From Streptomyces lienomycini (GTDB lineage: Bacteria > Actinomycetota > Actinomycetes > Streptomycetales > Streptomycetaceae), in contig NZ_CP116257.1 of the NCBI RefSeq assembly GCF_027947595.1, positions 2,542,001 to 2,606,000 of the forward strand: 64,000 nucleotides of DNA, read 5' to 3'. Positions 58,641 through 64,000 of the stretch are shown in pieces. How positions within the stretch are numbered: position 1 is the first letter of the stretch; each line of letters begins with the position of its first letter. The translations under genes and the position numbers were made by a program. The notes beneath the pieces were generated by a model. The model was not told the DNA's origin. It was given only the letters and a program-made list of their open reading frames with translations, and did not search any database.

Positions 58641-60079
58641 CAATGCCGTTGCTTCGCCTACTGAAGTATCGGGGGCGCGAGGGTGATCATCTTTGCTGAG
58701 ACTCGTCGCGTAGCATGCCTGACCTGGTCTTTCCTGCGGGCGACGTACTGCGAGATCGGCCGCCTGGTGTAGCGGTCCGCCGCGCGTAGCCGCCGGAGGC
58801 CGTTGTCGAGTTTGCGTGCGACTTTCGTGGTCATCTGCTTTGTGAACTGGCGGAGTCGGCGGGTCGACCTCCCGGCTTGGAGGACGACACTGCGTCGTGT
58901 GTGCTTGAGGATCTTGACGAAGGAGATCCGGTCAGGGTCCAGGCCATCACCGTCGGCCAGCCGCATGATGATCCGGTTCAAGCAGTGGTGGAGGGCCAGG
59001 TGCGCCCAGATCTCCTGCCGTATCAGTTCGGGCGACGCCGACCGCAGCACTTCGGCCTTCCCGCGTTGGAAGGTCTTCAACTGCCGGTAGGCGGACTCGA
59101 CCTCCCATCGCTCGTGATACAGGGCTGCCAGCTCAGCGGCGGGCCCGGCCTCGGGTTCGAGCAGGTCAGTCAGCAGCCGGATGGTCTCGCCACCATCGAC
59201 TTGATAGTCGATCACCCGCACCGTCACACCGCCCGGATGAGATCTCCGCTGGCCGGCGAGGTTCATCCGGGTCAAATAGGTCCCGTCGGGCAAGATCTCC
59301 ATGGGCTTCGCGGCGATGAAGGTACGAGCCCTGATCAGCAGGTGCGCCCCGGCCTGTGTGTAGGCCTTCCACAGCGCGACACTGGGGAAGCCCCGGTCCA
59401 TGATCACCATCATGCCGGCGGCACTGTCGGCCATCTCCGTCGCAAGCGCGGGCTCGCCTCCACCGCCCTTGAAGGTGCCTATCCGCGCGTCGATCGTCGC
59501 GTGCGTGCCGGTCTCTGTCAGCGTCACTACCCTGGCCTGCGGGAACCCGACAGGCTGGCCAGCGCTGTCCGCCCGCCCACCGAACGCGGCACGTGTCACA
59601 TCGTTCTCCGGCACGTCCAGCACGAACCCGTCGACCGCGGCAACTCTCATCCCGCGCCAGAACGCCGCCTCAAGCGTGGGCGGGGCGATCGCCCCTGCCA
59701 CCCGACGGAACACCGCCTCCAGTGGCGCAGCACCGAGCTGCTGTCGGGCCCTGGTGAACGACGATTTGTTCGGGATCGACTGATCCATTTCACCCAGCGC
59801 CCCAACCAGATTCTCCGCGACATCGTCATAGGAGTCCTGCTGGAACAGCGCCAGAGCCAACACGAAGTAGACCATGAACCGACGCGACAAGGGACGGGGA
59901 TTGGCGTCCTGCCGGCCGCACGTGGCCAGTACCTCGTCCACCAGCTCGGGAGTGATCCACTCGGTAAGCAACCCGAGCCGTACCTCATCCGATAACCCCA
60001 CCCATGGATGCATGCCCGCTTCAACGACCGGCGTCCCGGCCGGGACACGGGTATCTGTGGCATACAAGCAACGGCATTG
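58641..60079 (-). mobile_element. IS4-type element nested in an IS5-type transposase
   Basis: The ends are inverted repeats CAATGCCGTTGCTT (58641-58654, and complement 60066-60079). It is flanked by a perfect 10-bp target duplication GGACACCGGC (58631-58640 and 60080-60089). The 1439-bp size and 10-bp duplication are typical of the IS4 family. The transposase frame inside is intact. Confidence 0.92.
58658..60013 (-). CDS. IS4-family transposase
   Basis: The start is the ATG at 60013 (MHPWVGLSDEVRLGLLTEWI), inside the element; longer frames extend beyond the IS end and are not credible. 451 residues. The N-terminal domain has RFMVYFVLALALFQQDSYDD. The catalytic core has VAAVDGFVLDVPEND (first Asp), MMVIMDRGFPSVALWKA (second Asp) and the family's ALYHERWEVESAYRQLKTF, Y-x(2)-R-W-x-x-E-x-x-Y-x-x-L-K (Glu). 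All catalytic parts are intact, so the element could still move. Confidence 0.9.
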   Translation of the reverse strand: MHPWVGLSDEVRLGLLTEWITPELVDEVLATCGRQDANPRPLSRRFMVYFVLALALFQQDSYDDVAENLVGALGEMDQSIPNKSSFTRARQQLGAAPLEAVFRRVAGAIAPPTLEAAFWRGMRVAAVDGFVLDVPENDVTRAAFGGRADSAGQPVGFPQARVVTLTETGTHATIDARIGTFKGGGGEPALATEMADSAAGMMVIMDRGFPSVALWKAYTQAGAHLLIRARTFIAAKPMEILPDGTYLTRMNLAGQRRSHPGGVTVRVIDYQVDGGETIRLLTDLLEPEAGPAAELAALYHERWEVESAYRQLKTFQRGKAEVLRSASPELIRQEIWAHLALHHCLNRIIMRLADGDGLDPDRISFVKILKHTRRSVVLQAGRSTRRLRQFTKQMTTKVARKLDNGLRRLRAADRYTRRPISQYVARRKDQVRHATRRVSAKMITLAPPILQ

Positions 60080-60782
60080 GGACACCGGCTGCAAATGGAG
60101 GGCCTTACCTGCGGATTTCCCTCCATGGAGGACCGTTTGGGGCTTCATGGCCCGCTGGGCGGCGGCCGGGGTCATCGGCCAGATCCGTGACGCCCTGTCC
60201 CAGCGGATCCGCCGGGACATGGGCAGAGGCCCGAGAGCCGTCGCGACGATCATCGACTCCCAGTCGGTGAAAGCCGCCTCGACCGTCGGCAAGGACAGCC
60301 GGGGCTATGACGCGGGCAAAAAGATCAATGGCCGCAAACGGCACATGGTTGTGGACACCAAAGGCCTGCCGCTGATGGTGATGGTCACCCCGGCCGACCT
60401 GCACGACGCCGCCGCCGCCAAGGAAGTCCTCTTCCGCCTCCGCCTGATGCACCCCGAAATCACCCTCGTCTGGGCGGACTCCGCCTATGCGGGCAAGCTC
60501 GTGACCTGGGCAAAGAAGCACCTGAACCTGACGATCAGGACCGTCAGCCGCCCGAAGAACACCTCCGGTTGGGTCCTGTTGCCCCGCCGCTGGGTGGTTG
60601 AGCGGAGCCTGGCCTGGATGATGCACGCCCGCCGCCATGCCCGCGATTACGAACGGCTGATCCAGCACTCCGAGACCTTGATCACCTGGGCCGCCATTAC
60701 CTTGATGACGCGGCGGCTCACTCGCAAGCGGCCCCGGTGGACGAAGAGGGCTACCCCCGCGGGTTCAGGCAACCGCGACTGA

Positions 60783-61174
60783 CAGAGTTCCCACCACAAT
60801 GGTGACCACGGCGAGACCGATCATCGCAGCTCGGACCACGGACAGCCCATGAAGAGGAACGTTTTTCTGCCTACTCGATACGCCACTCTGGGCGCCGACA
60901 CCAGGTCCCAGCAGTTGACGACACCACATGCAGTCGTCCTGTTCGTGAACAGGAGAGTCGAGCCAGTACGCACCGGTCAACTGGGCGCCATGGCCACCAG
61001 ACAACCCGGCTTGGTTATGCGGATCCATATCCAGTCCAACGACGCTCTCTCCCCGGAGCCACGGCGGCCCCGCCACCCGCAACCAGATCGTCACATCCCT
61101 CAAGTTCTGCAACGGTGCCCCCTCTCCGCACGCCGCTTTCGCTCAAAGCACCCGAAAGGATTGAAAACAATCAC
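60783..61174. other. Gap between insertion sequences, no gene seen
   Basis: About 390 bp of sequence with no convincing reading frame. It may contain the right end of the interrupted IS5-type element and remnants of a gene broken by the two insertions. The P-loop kinase fragment on the other side of the next IS does not continue here in any frame I can read. Confidence 0.35.
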
Positions 61175-61177
61175 TAA

Positions 61178-62303
61178 GAGGTCGTTTTCACCTTTCTTGC
61201 GTCGTAATTGGGCGATTCTCTGGGTGATGGATGATGGTGCCGGCGAGGTCTTGGAGGCCGTCGATACCTGCGGGGCAGGGGATGTTGCTGACGGGGCGGA
61301 ATGGGCCTCAATCCCGTCTCATCCCAGAGTGTCCGGTCCTTGAGGTTGTGTGCTTCGAGCGCCGATTCAGCGCGACTGGGCGCACTCGGCCCGGGGCAGT
61401 ACGCCGGATGCATGTCGAAGCGACGCCCGTATCCGAGTGATCTGTCCGATGCACGCTGGGAGTTGATCGAGCCGGTCCTGACGGCCTGGCGTTTCGAGCG
61501 CCGCGGCCGAGCCCTGGACTTCGGCCGGCCGCCCGAGCACGACCTGCGCGACATCATGGACGCGATCTTGTACGTCGACCGCACCGGGGTTCAGTGGCGC
61601 TACCTCCCGCACGACTTCCCCCACTGGAACACGGTCTACGGCTACTTCGCCAGGTGGCAACAAGAAGGCGTGTTCGCCCAGCTCAACGGCCTGCTGAGGC
61701 AACTCTTACGGCAGAAGGAAAACCGAGAGGCCGAACCGTCGGCCTGCGTGATCGACGCGCAGAGCGTGAAAACCTCCACCAGCGTGCTCGCCACCAGTCA
61801 GGGCATCGACGCCGGGAAGAAGATCGTCGGGCGCAAACGGAGCATCGTCACCGACACGACGGGCCTTCTCCTTGCCGTGCTGGTCACCGCGGCGAGCGTG
61901 CAGGACTCCATCGCCGGCACCCAGCTACTGAACCGGGTCGCCGCCGAACATCCGCGCATCCGCAAGATTTGGGTCGACGGCGGCTACCGCCAGCACCTCG
62001 TCGAGCACGCAGCCAGCCTCGGCATCGACATGGAAGTCACGCAACGCAAGCCCGGGACCAGGGGATTCACCCCGATCCCAAAGCGGTGGGTGGTCGAGCG
62101 GACCTACGGCTGGCTCATGCTCCACCGCCGCCTGGCCCGCGACTACGAAACCCGGCCCGCCCGCTCCGAAGCCATGATCCACATAGCGATGACAGACCTC
62201 ATGGCCCGCCGCCTAACCAGCGAAAACACCATCTCCTGGCGCGGCCCGGCACCGCAGACCAAACAGCAGATTCCGGGATGAAACAACGGGAGAAAACGAC
62301 CTC
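61178..62303 (+). mobile_element. IS5-family element with TAA target duplication
   Basis: Inverted repeats GAGGTCGTTTTC at 61178-61189 and complement at 62292-62303 are perfect over 12 bp. The flanks are TAA (61175-61177 and 62304-62306), a TNA-type duplication as for the first IS of this window. Total 1126 bp. The element truncates the kinase gene whose 5' end lies at 62433. Confidence 0.85.
61412..62281 (+). CDS. IS5-family DDE transposase
   Basis: The 289-residue protein starts at ATG 61412 (MSKRRPYPSDLSDARWELIE). The DUF4096-like N-terminal part includes YVDRTGVQWRYLPHDFPHWN. Catalytic motifs are VIDAQSVKTSTSV (Asp), IWVDGGYRQHLV (Asp) and RWVVERTYGWLMLHRRLARD (Glu). It is complete and lies within the inverted repeats. 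A TTA codon appears near 61707. Confidence 0.9.
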   Translation: MSKRRPYPSDLSDARWELIEPVLTAWRFERRGRALDFGRPPEHDLRDIMDAILYVDRTGVQWRYLPHDFPHWNTVYGYFARWQQEGVFAQLNGLLRQLLRQKENREAEPSACVIDAQSVKTSTSVLATSQGIDAGKKIVGRKRSIVTDTTGLLLAVLVTAASVQDSIAGTQLLNRVAAEHPRIRKIWVDGGYRQHLVEHAASLGIDMEVTQRKPGTRGFTPIPKRWVVERTYGWLMLHRRLARDYETRPARSEAMIHIAMTDLMARRLTSENTISWRGPAPQTKQQIPG

Positions 62304-62433
62304 TAAGGCTCTGGGCCACGCTCGACTTGCCCGATGCCGAGTTGCCGCGGATCACCACCAGACGGGTGTCCGAACGTCCGGCTGCAGTTGCAGTGGATGC
62401 GCGACAGGCTGCGCTGCTCGGGGAGCCGGTCAT
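62304..62433 (-). pseudogene. P-loop kinase, 5' fragment truncated by an IS
   Basis: The start ATG (62431-62433) overlaps the Nudix gene stop (ATGA). About 43 codons remain: DTRLVVIRGNSASGKSSVAQ contains a Walker A motif G-x4-G-K-S, typical of small AAA-type kinases such as zeta-toxin or chloramphenicol-phosphotransferase-like proteins. The frame then runs into the IS end. The rest of the gene was not found on the far side of the element. Confidence 0.7.
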
Positions 62434-63902
62434 GCGGGCCATCCCGTCTCGCTGTACAGCTCCCCGTCCTGGATCTTCGCGATAGCCAGTCGGGTATAGG
62501 GGACGAGGTCGTCGGGAAGGGCGGTGGGGTCCCAGAATTTCCACTGGGTGCACTTGTCCGGCTCGCGCAGCACCGGCTCGCCGCTCCAGGTACGGGCGCG
62601 GAAGAACAGGCCCATGCGGGGCGGGTTCCTGGGCTGACCGATGTGGTGGACGACGTGGACGAGTTCGACGTCCTTCCGGTCGATGTGCAGCCCGGCTTCC
62701 TCCCTCGCCTCCCTGATCAGGCAGTCGATGGCGTTCTCCTGCTCGCAGTGGCCGGCCAGGACATGCCAGGTGGACGGCGCGAACGCGGAGTCGGGGTGGC
62801 GCAGTCCGAGCAGCATCGTTCCGTCGGGGCGTTCCAGGTAGAGGTGGACGCCGATGATGTTGGGGACTGTTCCGTGCGGCGAAGCCAGACGCTCTTCTAC
62901 GGGTTCGGGCCTGCTCTGCGCCGCCGGAAGGCTGGCGGCGTGGCGCCGTACGAGGTCGCTGGTCGTGTCCGCGATGCGCAGGCGATGAAGGTCGTCGGGG
63001 GCGAACCAGGCGAGCATGACTCCTTCGGTCAGGTGGAGTTCGCGCGGGTCGCCGTTCCAGCGGCCTGCGTAGATGGCGATGGCTACGGTCGTGCCGTCGT
63101 CGTGGGAGGCGTACTCGGTGCCGAACGGGAACAGGTCAGCGAGATCGAGGCCGGCTTCCTCGGCCAGTTCGCGCCGCACGGTGTGCTCCAGCGTGGCGTC
63201 CTGCGGCTCTTGGCCACCACCGAGAAGGGACCACATGCCCGGCTCCCAGATCTCGCCGGGGAGGTAGTCGCGTAGGTGGAGCAGGTACTCGCCGCGGTCG
63301 TTGTAGATCAGCGCGGAGGCGTTGGCCATCTCAGGTCCCACCTGTAGCGGGAGCTTCAGGAGCTTCTCACGCAGGGATGGGGAGGCCGCCCTGTCCACGG
63401 GACGCCACTCGATGCCGCCGACCTCCTCTTCCTGCAGCATCACCTCCACCTCGTTCGGGGTGTGCAGGCGGAAGAGAAACCGGAGATCGAAGTGCTGGTG
63501 GCCGGGTTCGCCTTTGCCCCGGTTTGCATCGATGTCGTGGATGTCGATGTCGAACGGGACCGTCTCGTAGCCGGGCCAGGGCGTGACTGCCTTGGGAGGA
63601 ATCCCGGTTTCCTCGTACAGCTCCCGCAGCGCCGTTCCCGCCAGGGACTCGTCAGAGGGCTCGGCGTGTCCGCCGGGAGCGAGGACCTTCCCGCTCGCCA
63701 AATGCAGCACGTGCAGCACGCGGCCGAGCGGGTCGAGGACGATCGCGCCACAGGTGACATGTCCGGTGAACGTGGAGCGGCTGGCGATGTCGGTAGGACG
63801 TTCGAGAGCGTCCAAGAGGGCGCCGAGCTGCTCGCGCTCGTGAGGGTGACGAGCGAGGTAAGTCTCGACGGTGGTGCGGATGTGTTCGTGCGACAGCGGC
63901 AT
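62430..63902 (-). CDS. Triple-Nudix-domain hydrolase
   Basis: The 490-residue protein starts at ATG 63902. Three Nudix boxes (G-x5-E-x7-R-E-U-x-E-E-x-G-U) are present: GGHAEPSDESLAGTALRELY followed by EETG near residue 77, GGGQEPQDATLEHTVRRELA followed by EEAG near 227, and AGHCEQENAIDCLIREAREE followed by AG near 385. All glutamates and glycines of the boxes are intact. The substrate is unknown. Nudix enzymes hydrolyse nucleoside diphosphate derivatives or capped RNA. A three-fold arrangement in one protein is uncommon. It is coupled to a downstream P-loop kinase fragment. Confidence 0.88.
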   Translation of the reverse strand: MPLSHEHIRTTVETYLARHPHEREQLGALLDALERPTDIASRSTFTGHVTCGAIVLDPLGRVLHVLHLASGKVLAPGGHAEPSDESLAGTALRELYEETGIPPKAVTPWPGYETVPFDIDIHDIDANRGKGEPGHQHFDLRFLFRLHTPNEVEVMLQEEEVGGIEWRPVDRAASPSLREKLLKLPLQVGPEMANASALIYNDRGEYLLHLRDYLPGEIWEPGMWSLLGGGQEPQDATLEHTVRRELAEEAGLDLADLFPFGTEYASHDDGTTVAIAIYAGRWNGDPRELHLTEGVMLAWFAPDDLHRLRIADTTSDLVRRHAASLPAAQSRPEPVEERLASPHGTVPNIIGVHLYLERPDGTMLLGLRHPDSAFAPSTWHVLAGHCEQENAIDCLIREAREEAGLHIDRKDVELVHVVHHIGQPRNPPRMGLFFRARTWSGEPVLREPDKCTQWKFWDPTALPDDLVPYTRLAIAKIQDGELYSETGWPA

Positions 63903-63956
63903 GGAGCTACCTCAGGGGTGTGTGCGGGACAAGTCGAGGCGGGCCGGGCGTGCGAG

Positions 63957-64000
63957 TCAGCTCAGCCGCATCCCCTGCGCGGGGATCGCGTCGATAGCGG
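63957..64000 (-). CDS. C-terminal tip of a gene leaving the window
   Basis: Reading from the right edge the frame gives AIDAIPAQGMRLS and a TGA at 63957-63959. It lies 54 bp upstream of the triple-Nudix start and shows good codon bias. Too short to name a family. Confidence 0.3.
   Translation of the reverse strand, partial: AIDAIPAQGMRLS

Larger units (their letters stand above)
58479..60782 (+). pseudogene. IS5-type transposase interrupted by an IS4-type element
   Basis: The gene starts at GTG 58479 with GGAGGAG, reads MRHRRYPSDMTDDEWTLIEP to 58640, and resumes at 60090 with CKWRALPADFPPWRTVWGFM to the stop at 60782. Joining the pieces at the 10-bp duplication GGACACCGGC keeps the frame exactly and gives 284 residues, a complete DDE enzyme (IIDSQSVKAASTVGK, VWADSAYAGKLV, RWVVERSLAWMMHARRHARD). 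The gene is thus inactivated only by the insertion. The terminal repeats of the outer element are not clear. Confidence 0.88.

Noticed and set aside
58658..60292. IS4 transposase start at 60292
   Set aside because: It runs past the inverted repeat at 60079 into the interrupted transposase, so the true start must be inside the element (60013).

Overview
The window is high-GC actinobacterial DNA with GC-biased third codon positions, GTG starts, AGGAG-type ribosome binding sites, many ATGA/GTGA gene overlaps and Streptomyces-type families throughout (GH92 mannosidase, MmyB-type regulators, DUF3592-like, DUF6192-like and RacP-like proteins, a maltose locus laid out as in Streptomyces). The source is almost certainly a Streptomyces or a close relative. 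No genome-level identity can be claimed from the sequence alone.

Layout. 1-14 kb is a mixed accessory and housekeeping flank: a GH92 mannosidase cut by the window edge, a small membrane protein, a degraded integrated element (decayed ORF, frameshifted tyrosine recombinase, HEPN/zinc-ribbon protein, frameshifting IS5-type transposase), a DUF3885-like gene, a two-component system, an unknown repeat-rich protein, a complete IS with 14-bp ends, and a divergent regulator/hydrolase pair. 14-16 kb holds a tendamistat-family proteinaceous alpha-amylase inhibitor and a divergent serine hydrolase that share a regulatory region. 16-37 kb is a C7-cyclitol pseudo-oligosaccharide cluster of the acarbose/acarviostatin type: one tightly coupled 14-gene minus-strand operon (aminotransferase, ABC ATPase and two permeases, maltokinase-like kinase, glycosyltransferase, GlgC-like nucleotidyltransferase, PfkB kinase, glycosyltransferase-HAD fusion, MalQ, 2-epi-5-epi-valiolone synthase type cyclase, cupin, ROK kinase, SDR) and a divergent rmlA-rmlB pair. 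37-55 kb is a maltose/starch locus: malR-like repressor, malEFG, aglA, a second LacI regulator, a CBM20 alpha-amylase, a CBM41 alpha-amylase and a very long amylase-pullulanase fusion. 55-62 kb is an insertion-sequence graveyard with an IS3 element, an IS4-type element nested inside an IS5-type element with a 10-bp target duplication, and another IS5-type element. 62.3-64 kb has a protein with three Nudix boxes coupled to a P-loop kinase gene truncated by the last IS.

How it fits together. RmlA and RmlB would supply dTDP-4-keto-6-deoxyglucose and the class III aminotransferase the 4-amino sugar. The cyclase, kinases and GlgC-like enzyme would build a nucleotide-activated C7 cyclitol. The glycosyltransferases would join these to maltose or malto-oligosaccharides that MalQ can remodel, and the ABC exporter would secrete the product. 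Beside this small-molecule amylase-inhibitor pathway sit a protein amylase inhibitor and several secreted amylases, and CTTGC-type (MalR/Reg1-like) boxes occur at four control regions, so the whole block looks like one maltose-responsive starch competition module. The pathway lacks visible counterparts of some acarbose steps (2-epimerase and Zn-dependent dehydrogenase of the AcbO/AcbL kind), with a cupin and an RmlD-like SDR in their place.
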